Source: Bacteroidota bacterium
GTDB taxonomy: Bacteria; Bacteroidota; Bacteroidia; Bacteroidales; GCA-2711565
Reading direction: 5' to 3'
DNA length: 46,896 nt
Assembly (NCBI GenBank): GCA_018816945.1
Contig: JAHIVC010000074.1
Coordinates: forward strand, 1 to 46,896
Shown here: positions 36,968-45,850 of the stretch, piece after piece
Position numbering within the stretch: position 1 is the stretch's first letter
Layout: each line of letters opens with the position of its first letter
The notes under the pieces: model-generated
The model's input: only the letters and a program-made list of their open reading frames with translations
Database searches by the model: none
Told to the model about the DNA's origin: nothing
Made by a program: the position numbers and the translations under genes

Positions 36968-37729
36968 TTAATAGGTTTTTTTAAATCTATAGATCAGACT
37001 TTGTATTTCTTTTTCAAGTTCTTTAAATTCATCTTTTGTTACAATTCCTGCTTCGAAACTTTGAGTTTGGGAAGTGTGCCTTTTTAAAGATTGGATGATG
37101 TCAACAATTGGTTTTACATAATACCTGCTGATGAAAAAATTGAACATGACCAAGAATACAAGAGAGGCAATTATGGCTACAATCCCGGGCATGATTGCTC
37201 TACGTGCTTTTTCTTTTAATTTTGTCGATTCCTGATACATGCTCTCCTGATTTAAGATCATCAGAGCCCGTACGTCATTTTTTGCAGCCAGAAAATAGTT
37301 ATGTAAGTCTGTGAAATACCAATCGATACTATTTTCCTTAGCGGTCCCAACTATAGGTGGTTCCCACCTTTCTTTAAATCTTAAATAAGATTGATCTATT
37401 TGTTCGATATACTTATCTTCATTGGTTTCAGTAATATTATTTTTTGCAATGTTGAAAGCAGCTAAAAATAAACTATCGGCCGAATCCAATATTTCACGTC
37501 CTTTCTTCCAATGACCTGATAATAACAACAGAATGCCACTATCTTCTCTTTCCAGTGCTTCAAGCATTGTTTTTGAGGCCTCGATGGTTTTGTAATTGTC
37601 ATCAATTAATGCTGTAACCGATTTACTTAATCGTGAAAATTCATAAATCGACACAATCCCTGCAATGACGAGCATCATAATGATAAGGATAAAGCCCGAA
37701 AGAATTTTGAATTTTATTTTCATACCCAT
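36968..37729 (-). CDS. HAMP sensor protein without output domain
   Basis: A 253-residue protein with TM1 (about 10-30), a helical extracytoplasmic four-helix-bundle region (about 31-185), TM2 (about 192-214) and a HAMP-like tail (YYVKPIVDIIQSLK...) ending at 253 with no kinase, methyl-acceptor or cyclase domain. It resembles the front end of NtrY/KinB-type kinases. The gene is intact and ends 2 nt before trkH. Either it acts as a stand-alone sensor of the Trk system or it is a kinase that lost its C terminus; the short gap and clean stop favour a functional protein. Confidence 0.8.
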   Translation of the reverse strand: MGMKIKFKILSGFILIIMMLVIAGIVSIYEFSRLSKSVTALIDDNYKTIEASKTMLEALEREDSGILLLLSGHWKKGREILDSADSLFLAAFNIAKNNITETNEDKYIEQIDQSYLRFKERWEPPIVGTAKENSIDWYFTDLHNYFLAAKNDVRALMILNQESMYQESTKLKEKARRAIMPGIVAIIASLVFLVMFNFFISRYYVKPIVDIIQSLKRHTSQTQSFEAGIVTKDEFKELEKEIQSLIYRFKKTY

Positions 37730-37873
37730 ACTTATTATCTGATTTACTGTTCTTTATGCCTATTGTAGGATTAAATTAAAATATTCTTGCTTAAAACTAA
37801 ATCTCACTTGTTTTGCAACATTAAAGATCAAATATAATTTTAAATCTGCAAAAAATATAAATCATTCAAATTA

Positions 37874-39100
37874 TTATGTGATCATTGATGATGAAGCATT
37901 AGCTTTTTCCCTTAATAATGATTTTCTTTTTCTTGAATCAGTTATCAATGACATTGCCATGATAATACTGGTTGCAATGATGACCACAAATAAAACGCCA
38001 CTTTCAATCCCTGCATTTTTAAGAGAATCTGGAATAGCAAAAAATAAAAGTATTGATATCAATCCTCTTGGTGCAATAAAAACCTGGGGGTAAATATCTT
38101 TTCTTTCAACGACTGCAAAAAGCAAAAAGCGCAGCATATAAGCAACTGCTAGAAAAGTAACACTGATAATCCATACCCTCCAGCTTATAAGAGAAGCGAG
38201 AGGCAATGTCATCCCGAATACTACAAAAAAGAAAGTGCGAACCAGAAAAGAAGTTTCAATAGTTATCAAACGAAATTCTTTATATACTTCATCTATTTTA
38301 TCGTCATACAACCAATCTTCCAATTTTTTGAAAAGCAAAACTTTATGATTTCGAAGGAGTAAACCGAAAAGAAGAATGATGATTAGGGATGAAAGATGAA
38401 ACATTTTTCCGATTGAATAGAGTAATATCAGAACTGCAAGAAACAGAAAAAATTTTGCATCCCCTTTTATATTTTGAATGATATACAGTAAAACATAGCT
38501 TAATACTGCAGAGATAGAAAGGGTCATTAAAATATTCCCGCCAACCGTAAAACTCAACCTGCTAACACCTTCAACATTCATATTTTCTATGATCAGATAA
38601 AAAACCATAATGCCCAGTATGTCCGAAAAGGTACTCTCGTAAATCATAAATTCCTTTTTGTAATTAGAGAGGTTGGTAACACTTGGGATTATGATGGCAC
38701 TACTTAGAATAGAAACGGGAATGGCATAAATAATGGAAGATAGCGTGCTGACATCGGGTATGAAAAGCTTGATGACAAATGAAAGTGCAAAGGAGGTAAG
38801 CCCGAGTGATAAAGCTGCGATGGTAAACGATTTCCAAATGAGTGGCCATTTGGACCAACTAAGTTCCAAGTCGAGCGCTGCTTCAAGAACGATCATGATC
38901 AATCCAATGATTCCTAAAATTTCCAGAATGCTATATAATTCGGCCTCAATTTTAAAATGTTCAAGCAATTGCTGAATCCCAACACCTAGCAAAATTAGGA
39001 GCAAAGCGCTTGGGATGCTTGTCTTTTTAGCAAGGGAGCTGGCAAAAAACGAAAGGATTATTACGATACAAAGCCCAATCAGAAATAAATATGAATTCAT
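37874..39100 (-). CDS. cation:proton antiporter (CPA family)
   Basis: A 408-residue protein with about 11-12 transmembrane segments, of the Na+/H+ or K+/H+ exchanger family: IPSALLLILLGVGIQ at the N terminus, VLEAALDLELSWSKW (the LEAALDL stretch carries the conserved acidic residue), and FIAPRGLISILLFFAIP near 345. No RCK/TrkA-N domain at the C terminus. Next to trkH, it points to K+/Na+ and pH homeostasis. It is separated from the sensor gene by 144 nt, so operon membership is uncertain. Confidence 0.88.
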   Translation of the reverse strand: MNSYLFLIGLCIVIILSFFASSLAKKTSIPSALLLILLGVGIQQLLEHFKIEAELYSILEILGIIGLIMIVLEAALDLELSWSKWPLIWKSFTIAALSLGLTSFALSFVIKLFIPDVSTLSSIIYAIPVSILSSAIIIPSVTNLSNYKKEFMIYESTFSDILGIMVFYLIIENMNVEGVSRLSFTVGGNILMTLSISAVLSYVLLYIIQNIKGDAKFFLFLAVLILLYSIGKMFHLSSLIIILLFGLLLRNHKVLLFKKLEDWLYDDKIDEVYKEFRLITIETSFLVRTFFFVVFGMTLPLASLISWRVWIISVTFLAVAYMLRFLLFAVVERKDIYPQVFIAPRGLISILLFFAIPDSLKNAGIESGVLFVVIIATSIIMAMSLITDSRKRKSLLREKANASSSMIT

Positions 39101-39133
39101 AAAATGCTATTTTGATCAAGATACAAAAAATAA

Positions 39134-39811
39134 TTAACCTCTTTTTTCGATTTCCTCTAACCTTGATAGGTCAGTAATCCGGATATCTTTATTATTTAAT
39201 TGTAGTATGCCTTCCTTTTCAAACTCCTTTAAGAATTTAATGGCACTTTCGGTTGAAATTGACGCAAAATCTGCAATATCCTGTCTGCTCAAATATTTAA
39301 ATACTTCTTCATTCGTAAGTTCTTCTGAGGACAGATAGATTAATGTTGAAGCTAATTTGCCACGCATCTGTTTATAGGAAATGCTTTTTATAATTTCGTA
39401 TAGGTGATGTTCGTTTTGTATGTTTCGTGAAGTGATGTGCATTGCAAAATCAGGCTTTTCAATTAACAAACGGCTTAAAGCTGTTTTATCAATCATGCAA
39501 ATGGTAGAATCTTTCAGGGCCAGTGCCGAATAATGATATATGTTTTCTCCAAAAACAGAAGAGAAAGCCAAAAAATCTCCTTTCTTAGCTAATCGCAGAT
39601 TGATTTGTTTATCATAGCCGGTTTGAAGATAAACTTTTACCAGTCCGTCAATGATGTACATGACATAGGGAGAAAAAGCCCCTTGTTTGAACAGGTTTTC
39701 ACCTTGTAGATAATTGAGTTGTTTCTTTTTACTATTGATAGAATCAAATTCTTCATGGTACAGCTCATGGAAACAACATCCTGCACCACTCATCTTATTT
39801 TCTGCACTCAT
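39134..39811 (-). CDS. Crp/Fnr-family transcriptional regulator
   Basis: A 225-residue regulator with N-terminal cyclic-nucleotide-binding-like domain (about 25-145; GENLFKQGAFSPYVMYIIDGLVKV) and C-terminal HTH_Crp (YLSRQDIADFASISTESAIKFLKEFEKEG). The GAGCCFHELYHEEF start has two cysteines (12, 13) near His15; the Fnr arrangement with three N-terminal Cys plus one later is not obvious, so an iron-sulfur switch is doubtful. A TATTTTTG -7-like element lies at 39842-39849. It is divergent from the redox gene set at 40286-43477 and is the obvious candidate regulator. Confidence 0.9.
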   Translation of the reverse strand: MSAENKMSGAGCCFHELYHEEFDSINSKKKQLNYLQGENLFKQGAFSPYVMYIIDGLVKVYLQTGYDKQINLRLAKKGDFLAFSSVFGENIYHYSALALKDSTICMIDKTALSRLLIEKPDFAMHITSRNIQNEHHLYEIIKSISYKQMRGKLASTLIYLSSEELTNEEVFKYLSRQDIADFASISTESAIKFLKEFEKEGILQLNNKDIRITDLSRLEEIEKRG

Positions 39812-39841
39812 TAAATTTTATTAATGGAATTTTATAAAATG

Positions 39842-39849
39842 CAAAAATA
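39842..39849 (-). promoter_or_regulatory. candidate -7 element for the Crp/Fnr gene
   Basis: The minus strand reads TATTTTTG, 31 nt upstream of the Crp/Fnr start; no -33 TTG at standard spacing. Confidence 0.4.
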
Positions 39850-39880
39850 CGATTCAGTTCCGAATATGTAAGTGTTTTTT

Positions 39881-39980
39881 TTATTGGCTTTTAGCTGTTA
39901 GCTCTTAGCCTTTCGATTTTTACTTCTCACAACTTGCATTTTGAAAATACTGCTTATTACTAACAGCTAACAGCCAATAA
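39881..39980. repeat. long inverted repeat upstream of redox genes
   Basis: TTATTGGCTTTTAGCTGTTA (39881-39900) and its near-complement (39961-39980) match at 19 of 20 positions, with a 60-nt spacer; more AACAGCTAA units follow to about 39997. Part of the repeat-rich 474-bp gap between the Crp/Fnr gene and the redox genes. Confidence 0.7.
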
Positions 39981-40126
39981 CCAACAGCTAAAAGCTATCT
40001 ATAAACTGAAATTTGACAGGAATTATGCCATCAAATGATAGTCCAATTCATGAACTCTCCGATGCCTTATTTCTTGTGAGGTATTTGGTACTGATCTAAT
40101 TTTGCCAAAGAAAATAAATCGTGATA

Positions 40127-40213
<87 letters not shown>

Positions 40214-40285
40214 CAATTACTATCTAACATCTAAAGTCTTGAATCTAATATCTTGTGTCTTGAATCTTGTATTTAAAATTTAAAA

Positions 40286-40630
40286 ATGAAGCGAGTAGCT
40301 ATTCCGGTTGTAAATGAAAAATTGAGCGAGTATTTCGGTCAATGCAGTCATTACGAAATATTTGAAATAGATGGGAAGCACATCAAACGTCATAATATGG
40401 ATGTTTCACCCATGAATGAACTGGCTGATTTGCCAACTTGGACAATTTCTCAGGGTATTACAGATATCATCGTACATAAAGTGGATAAGCGGATTATTAC
40501 CTTGTTCCTGGCACATAAGATTAACCTTTTTGTCGGCGTAACCGTTGATTATCCACAAAATTTAATCGAGGAATACCTGAGTGGCAAATTAAGATCGAAC
40601 AACAACATTATAAACGAAATAACCCAATAA
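40286..40630 (+). CDS. NifX/NifB-C-terminal-like (dinitrogenase cofactor-binding fold) protein
   Basis: A 114-residue single-domain protein of the NifX/NafY family, small RNase-H-like folds that bind iron-sulfur or molybdenum cofactors. Visible: VAIPVVNEKLSEYFGQCSHYEIFEID, a GITDIIVHKVDKRIITLF block and a VDYPQNLIEEYLSG C terminus. No nif genes are present, so nitrogenase is not implied; members without Nif genes often sit with ferredoxin-like membrane proteins. First of six genes; 4 nt before the NapH-like gene. Confidence 0.85.
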   Translation: MKRVAIPVVNEKLSEYFGQCSHYEIFEIDGKHIKRHNMDVSPMNELADLPTWTISQGITDIIVHKVDKRIITLFLAHKINLFVGVTVDYPQNLIEEYLSGKLRSNNNIINEITQ

Positions 40631-40634
40631 GATT

Positions 40635-41156
40635 ATGACTAAGATACTGTCAAAAAATCGTATTTATATTCTCATAGTTCTTGGAATAATGATTTATGCA
40701 GGGGTAAGTCGATATCATATTTCGTTATGGTGGGTTATTGGTTTTGGTGTTTTCGTTGGAATTATTTGGGGAAAGGTTTTTTGTCGTTGGATGTGCCCTA
40801 TCGGGTTGATGATGGAGTTGATGATGAAACTAAGCCCCGACGACACTTTTAAAAATATGTACCAGTATCACAAAATCGGTTGTCCGATCGCATGGATTTC
40901 AGGCTATTTAAATAAATTCTCGTTTTATAAAATTCAATTTAATCAAGATAGTTGCAAAAATTGTGGGCTTTGTGATAAAGCCTGCTATTTGACCAATATC
41001 GATCAAAAGAAATTTAGCTTATATAAACCCCAAATGATAAATCCGGCAATAAATTATAGTTGTTCGAAATGTCTAAGTTGTGTTGCCGAATGCCCGAACG
41101 GAAGTTTAAGTTACAAACCATTGATCCCCTTCATCAAAACAAAGATTTATAAATAA
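40635..41156 (+). CDS. NapH-like membrane ferredoxin protein
   Basis: A 173-residue electron-transfer protein. Two N-terminal transmembrane helices (about 8-25, 31-49) precede CRWMCP (Cys50, Cys54), the CxxxCP redox motif of NapH/RdxA/FixG-like proteins. Two ferredoxin clusters follow: Cys107/110/113/117 and Cys143/146/149/153, both with a four-cysteine 4Fe-4S spacing. Inference: passes electrons between the quinone or ferredoxin pool and the thiol proteins encoded next. Shorter than NapH (about 290) and lacking two of its membrane helices. Confidence 0.9.
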   Translation: MTKILSKNRIYILIVLGIMIYAGVSRYHISLWWVIGFGVFVGIIWGKVFCRWMCPIGLMMELMMKLSPDDTFKNMYQYHKIGCPIAWISGYLNKFSFYKIQFNQDSCKNCGLCDKACYLTNIDQKKFSLYKPQMINPAINYSCSKCLSCVAECPNGSLSYKPLIPFIKTKIYK

Positions 41157-41204
41157 TCAATAAAAAATCAAAAATAAATATTAACAAATAATCATTTAGA
41201 AATT

Positions 41205-41555
41205 ATGAAATTACTACAAACAAATATTCATGAGATTGAAACAGCAAGTGAATTGGAAAAAATCATCAATGAAAACGAAAATGTAATGGTATGTTGTGGA
41301 CGCATGGGGCCAATGTGTATCCCTGTTTACGAATTGATGGAAGAATTGGAAGAAGAACGTGAAAATGTGAAATTCTATACCATGGCATTTGATAATCCGC
41401 AAGCAGCACCTATCCGAAATGCAACTCAAACCCGTGGATTTATGGGAATTCCTTTTACCATGTATTATAAAAATGGAAAAGTGATAGAGGCCACTTCAAG
41501 CATACAGAGCATGAAGCAAGTGACCAATATATTAGATGAGCATTTTTCATCTTAA
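41205..41555 (+). CDS. thioredoxin-fold protein with CX6C motif
   Basis: A 116-residue thioredoxin-like protein. The active-site region reads VMVCCGRMGPMCIPVYELM: Cys30, Cys31 and Cys38, so the usual WCGPC is replaced by a CX6C arrangement in which GPMC lines up with the GPC of thioredoxin. The cis-proline loop is RGFMGIPFT (Pro83). Being directly upstream of trxB, it may be that reductase's substrate, but the chemistry of CX6C is not known to me. Intact and clearly thioredoxin-like in length. Confidence 0.8.
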   Translation: MKLLQTNIHEIETASELEKIINENENVMVCCGRMGPMCIPVYELMEELEEERENVKFYTMAFDNPQAAPIRNATQTRGFMGIPFTMYYKNGKVIEATSSIQSMKQVTNILDEHFSS

Positions 41556-41650
41556 ATTTTTAGTATTGATTTTTGAAGAGTCATTATAGAGTAACATAAA
41601 AGCGGATTATTAAAAACTAGTTAAAAAGTGCAAATTTTAGATCATAAATA

Positions 41651-42577
41651 ATGGACACAACATACGATGTAATCATACTGGGTGCCGGAGCAGCCGGATT
41701 AAGTGCCGGAATTTATACCTCTCGGGCCAGGTTGAGTACCCTGATCCTGAATGAAGGAGCAGTAGGTGGCCAAATGGTGCTTACTCACGAAATTGCCAAT
41801 TATCCGGGTGTTGAAATAACTAACGGATACGCGTTGGCCAATATTATGAAAAAGCAGGCCAAGGATTTTGGGTGTAAAATTAAATCGAATGTAAAAATTG
41901 CGAATTATGATTTTAGTGGTGATTTAAAAACCATCAGCCTTAACGACGGTAGAAGTTTTCAGGCAAAATCTGTGATCTTAACCCCGGGTGGCAGGCCACG
42001 AAACCTAAACATTCCGGGTGAGGACCAATTTAAGGGAACAGGGATTTCATATTGTGCAACCTGTGATGGTGATTTTTTTACGGATAAAGAAGTTGTTGTT
42101 GTTGGTGGAGGTAATTCGGCGCTGGAAGAAGCGGTTTCGCTGACCAGGTATGCTACAAAAGTTACTATTGTTCATCAGTTCGATCAATTTCAGGCATTTA
42201 AACATGCCATCATCGAAGCACAGGAAAACCCTAAAATAAATTTCATTATGGAATCGGAATTGAAGATGTTTTCAGGGAACGGGAAGTTAAATGCAGTTCA
42301 AATTGAGCATCTACCAACCGGGAAAGTTTCAGAAATGAAAACCGATGGTGCTTTCATTTTTATTGGATACTTGCCAAATACAGAAGATTTGCACGGTGTT
42401 GTTGATTTAAATAACAGGGGAGAGATTGTGGTGGATACTGACATGAAAACCAATGTGCCTGGAGTTTTTGCAGCCGGGGATTGTATCGTTAAAAAATATC
42501 GGCAGGTAACCACAGCAGTTGCGGATGGTACCATTGCCGCATTGAGTGTAGCCGATTATTTAAGAAGCAAAAATTAA
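41651..42577 (+). CDS. trxB: thioredoxin reductase
   Basis: A 308-residue flavoprotein transferring electrons from NADPH through FAD to a redox disulfide. FAD motif GAGAAGLSAG (11-20), redox-active CATC (Cys135, Cys138), NADPH-binding GGGNSALEE, and the C-terminal GVFAAGDCIVK FAD block. All family residues are intact. It lies between the CX6C protein and the Trx-Grx fusion, giving a reductase beside two candidate substrates. 95-nt gap before, 7-nt gap after. Confidence 0.96.
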   Translation: MDTTYDVIILGAGAAGLSAGIYTSRARLSTLILNEGAVGGQMVLTHEIANYPGVEITNGYALANIMKKQAKDFGCKIKSNVKIANYDFSGDLKTISLNDGRSFQAKSVILTPGGRPRNLNIPGEDQFKGTGISYCATCDGDFFTDKEVVVVGGGNSALEEAVSLTRYATKVTIVHQFDQFQAFKHAIIEAQENPKINFIMESELKMFSGNGKLNAVQIEHLPTGKVSEMKTDGAFIFIGYLPNTEDLHGVVDLNNRGEIVVDTDMKTNVPGVFAAGDCIVKKYRQVTTAVADGTIAALSVADYLRSKN

Positions 42578-42584
42578 TTTTAAG

Positions 42585-43166
42585 ATGATAAAAATAAATT
42601 CATTTTCAGATTTAAAGGCACAAATCGCCGGAAAGGAAAAATCCTTTTTATTGCTCTATAAATCAGGTAGCGAGCAAAGCGATTGCGCATTCAAACAAGT
42701 AAAGGAAGCAAGTGAGCAGGTGGATGAGGTGCATGTTATGTTCGCTGATGTCAATCAGGTTCGTGATATTCATCCACAATATCAAATTACAAGTGCACCG
42801 GTTTTGCTTGAATTTGAGCAAGCTAAGTTTAAAAATGTGGTAAAGGGTTGCAATAACTCCGGTCAATATAAAGCCCTGTTCGAAGATTCCATTTTCTTTG
42901 CCAAAGCAAAAAACGAAGAAAGCCCGGCAAAAAGGGTGACTGTTTATTCAACCCCCACATGTAGCTGGTGCAATACGCTTAAAACGTATTTGCGACAAAA
43001 TAAAGTTTATTTCTCGGATATTGATGTTTCTCGTGATCAAAGAGCTGCAGAAGAAATGGTTAGAAGAAGCGGGCAACAAGGAGTTCCTCAAACTGATATT
43101 AACGGCGAGATGATCGTGGGATTCAATAAAGCACGGATCAATGAATTATTGGGAATTAATAATTAA
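42585..43166 (+). CDS. thioredoxin-like/glutaredoxin fusion protein
   Basis: A 193-residue two-domain protein. N domain (about 1-100): thioredoxin fold with a single Cys34 where CxxC would lie (SGSEQSDCAFK) and the cis-Pro loop TSAPVL (Pro72). C domain (about 115-193): glutaredoxin/NrdH type with CSWC (Cys126, Cys129) and GVPQT (cis-Pro168) with GFNKARINELL. The Trx half resembles YtxJ-like monothiol domains. 7 nt after trxB. Function inferred as a thiol-disulfide relay between a monothiol and a dithiol site in one chain. Confidence 0.88.
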   Translation: MIKINSFSDLKAQIAGKEKSFLLLYKSGSEQSDCAFKQVKEASEQVDEVHVMFADVNQVRDIHPQYQITSAPVLLEFEQAKFKNVVKGCNNSGQYKALFEDSIFFAKAKNEESPAKRVTVYSTPTCSWCNTLKTYLRQNKVYFSDIDVSRDQRAAEEMVRRSGQQGVPQTDINGEMIVGFNKARINELLGINN

Positions 43167-43189
43167 AAATCTAAAATAATTAATTTAAA

Positions 43190-43477
43190 ATGAGAGAATT
43201 ACAACCCATAAATCAGAATGTACTTTTAGATTTTTCTGATGACAAGAAAGAGCAAAAAACTGCTTCAGGTATCATCATCCCTGATTCAGCCAAAGAGAAA
43301 CAAAATATTTCAAAAGTATTGGCCATGAGTAATATCGACAATGCAGAAATTGCCGTTGGAGATACTGTTTTGTACAAAGCGTTTAGCGGTACCGAAACAG
43401 AATTGGAAGGCAAAAAATATCTGCTAATTCAGTATGCCGATATCATGGCGAAAATTGTTGAAACAGAAGCAATTTAG
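43190..43477 (+). CDS. GroES-like co-chaperonin, no GroEL partner nearby
   Basis: A 95-residue Cpn10-family protein with the mobile loop KTASGIIIPDSAKEKQ (24-38) and a normal beta-barrel sequence (VGDTVLYKAFSGTE, YLLIQYADIMAKI). Length is typical of GroES. No groEL lies in the window; it is the last gene of the redox set, 23 nt after the fusion gene. It could be a second, specialised co-chaperonin or a protein repurposed within this module. Confidence 0.9.
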   Translation: MRELQPINQNVLLDFSDDKKEQKTASGIIIPDSAKEKQNISKVLAMSNIDNAEIAVGDTVLYKAFSGTETELEGKKYLLIQYADIMAKIVETEAI

Positions 43478-43495
43478 TTCAATAGGATGATCTTT

Positions 43496-43551
43496 AGGGA
43501 CGTTTTCCTTACTTTTCGGAGGGATTACGTCCCTGAATTTTTATTGTTTTT
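43496..43551 (+). terminator. intrinsic terminator ending the redox gene set
   Basis: AGGGACGT (43496-43503) and ACGTCCCT (43527-43534) pair, followed by GAATTTTTATTGTTTTT. It starts 18 nt after the GroES-like stop codon. Confidence 0.8.
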
Positions 43552-43993
43552 CAGCTTTGAAAAAATATTCCGACACGAAGGAATTTATCAATAATTGAAT
43601 AATAGAATAATAGAATTTAAGAAGAACTATTGTATCCACTAATTATTCTTCATTTTGATATTACTGCTATTATGAGGAATGACTTAAAGTTTGTCATTCT
43701 CCCCAAAAAATTTCAGTTTTTAAAATTTATCTCCTTTACCTTTCGTTATTCATCGTATTGCCAATAAATTTTGAATTATTTTCATTCAAGAAGTTCAATA
43801 ATAATCTTTCACCAATCAATCTGATTTTAGGTCCTTCGACTGTTTTAGGATCGCTTTAAATTATTCTTCAGAAAAAGTTCAAAATAATTTTTTAATTCTT
43901 GTTGCACCAAATTTTTTATTATTTACATTTATAAAAAAATGGGTAATATTCCGCAGTAAAACTAACATATTTGAATTTTTAAAAAGGAATTCA
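43552..43993. other. AT-rich intergenic region before cstA
   Basis: No gene, RNA or long repeat recognised. No full Bacteroidota promoter match for cstA was found. Confidence 0.5.
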
Positions 43994-45775
43994 ATGAACA
44001 TAGCACTTCCATTAGTTTTAGCCATCATCGTGTTCTTTTTTGCTTACCGATTTTACGCAAAATACATTTCAAAAATTTTTCAAATTGATGCGGCTAAAAA
44101 GACCCCATCGGTAGAAATTAATGATGGAGTCGATTTTGTGCCAACAAAACCTGGCGTTCTTTTTTCACATCATTTCGCGTCTATTGCCGGCGGAGGACCA
44201 ATTCTGGGCCCCACCATTGCTTTAATATACGGTTACCAGATCAGCCTTTTCTGGATCATACTTGGATGCGTTTTATTTGGGGCGGTTCACGACTTTGTTG
44301 CATTAATTATTTCGATACGCGAAAAAGGAAAATCAATTGCCGAAGTAGCGCGAAAAACGTTGGGCGATGCAGGTTTTTTCATTTTTGTCGGATTTACGGT
44401 AATCTGTTTAATCATGATTATTGTCGCTTTTCTCGGAGCTACGGTGTCTGCCCTAACTTCTACTTATCCAATCGAACAGCTTGGTCTAGGGCCAGATCAA
44501 ACACTGTTAAATACGATTACCGAGAATGGGATTATTAAAGGGAAAATCGGGGGGATTGCTTCAACATCAGTATTTATTATTACAGGTTTTGCCCCTATTT
44601 TGGGATATCTATTATACATCAGGAAAATCCCAATCATTATTGCCTCAATCATTGCCGTTGCAGTCTGTTTCGTTTCAATAATTATTGGAGTGGCTTTTCC
44701 GGTGACAATGCCTCCGGATATTTGGCGCATTGTATTATGTTTTTATATTTTCATTTCAGCCGGAATTCCGGTGTGGATTGTTCTACAGCCAAGGGATTTC
44801 TCAAATTCCTTTATTTTATATATTGGCATAATTGTAATTATGGTAGCATTATTAATCGGCGGAGCAGCAAGCTTATTCGGATTTGGATCTGCTGAGGCAT
44901 TAAGTGTTTTTCACATAGGTGCTCCGGCTTTTAATTTTGCAGAAGGCGGCATTTTGCTTGGAGCTGTTTGGCCCATTTTATTTATTACCATTGCATGTGG
45001 TGCGATATCGGGCTTTCATGCACTTGTTGCAAGTGGAACCTCCTCAAAGCAAATTAGCAACGAAACTCATGCTAAAAAAATCGGTTATGGAGGAATGTTG
45101 CTTGAAGGGCTTTTTGCAATCGGGGTTCTTTCAGTAGTTGCTGCAGGTATCAATTTTTCGGATTATAAGGAAATTGTATTTCCAACAACACCGGGCGCAT
45201 CGAGCAACCCGATTCTGGCGTTCGCTCTTAGTTTGGGATCAGTTATTCATCAGGCCTTTGGAATAAATCAAATATATGGAACAATATTCGGCATTTTACT
45301 TGTCGAAGGTTTTGTTGTTACAACCTTGGATACTTCGGTGAGGCTTTGTCGTTATCTTTTAGAGGAAATATGGAACGTCAGCTTTAAAAAGGTTCCGAAA
45401 ATCCTTAAATCGTATTATTTCAATGCAGGTTTAATTGTTTTCATAGGCTATCTTTTGTCATTAACAAATTCAATTACCAAAATATGGCCAATTTTTGGTT
45501 CGGCTAATCAACTGCTTGCCGCTTTGGTTTTAACGGTAGTGGCCGTTTGGCTTTTCAAGAAAGGTAAACCTACCTGGTTTGTTACATTACCTGCTTTATT
45601 CATGCTCGTTACAAGCATTTCATCTCTCGTTTATCTTTTGTTTGTAAAATATTTGCCTTCAGGCAATGTTCCGTTAATAGTTGCCGATATTATGCTGGCT
45701 GTACTTTCGGGAGCATTTATCATGTTGATTATAAGAAATTTTTTATATCGCCGAATTACCAAACAAGTGAGTTGA
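43994..45775 (+). CDS. cstA: carbon starvation protein A family transporter
   Basis: A 593-residue inner-membrane transporter with about 15 hydrophobic segments. CstA-family signatures are visible: HHFASIAGGGPILGPTIAL, FGAVHDFVALIISIREKGKSI, ACGAISGFHALVASGTSSKQ and LDTSVRLCRYLLEE. The family takes up peptides or pyruvate during carbon starvation (E. coli CstA, BtsT). This shorter form (about 600 rather than 700) is common in Bacteroidota. Single gene. Confidence 0.95.
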   Translation: MNIALPLVLAIIVFFFAYRFYAKYISKIFQIDAAKKTPSVEINDGVDFVPTKPGVLFSHHFASIAGGGPILGPTIALIYGYQISLFWIILGCVLFGAVHDFVALIISIREKGKSIAEVARKTLGDAGFFIFVGFTVICLIMIIVAFLGATVSALTSTYPIEQLGLGPDQTLLNTITENGIIKGKIGGIASTSVFIITGFAPILGYLLYIRKIPIIIASIIAVAVCFVSIIIGVAFPVTMPPDIWRIVLCFYIFISAGIPVWIVLQPRDFSNSFILYIGIIVIMVALLIGGAASLFGFGSAEALSVFHIGAPAFNFAEGGILLGAVWPILFITIACGAISGFHALVASGTSSKQISNETHAKKIGYGGMLLEGLFAIGVLSVVAAGINFSDYKEIVFPTTPGASSNPILAFALSLGSVIHQAFGINQIYGTIFGILLVEGFVVTTLDTSVRLCRYLLEEIWNVSFKKVPKILKSYYFNAGLIVFIGYLLSLTNSITKIWPIFGSANQLLAALVLTVVAVWLFKKGKPTWFVTLPALFMLVTSISSLVYLLFVKYLPSGNVPLIVADIMLAVLSGAFIMLIIRNFLYRRITKQVS

Positions 45776-45850
45776 AAATTGTTAAACTTTACATGTTTTT
45801 ATAATAAAATGCGCCAGCAGGAATAATAAAAACTATCAAAGTGAATTATC

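Noticed and set aside
40286-40630. Possible nitrogen-fixation locus, because of the NifX-like gene
   Set aside because: No nifHDK, nifB or nifE/N genes nearby; NifX-like folds occur outside nitrogen fixation.
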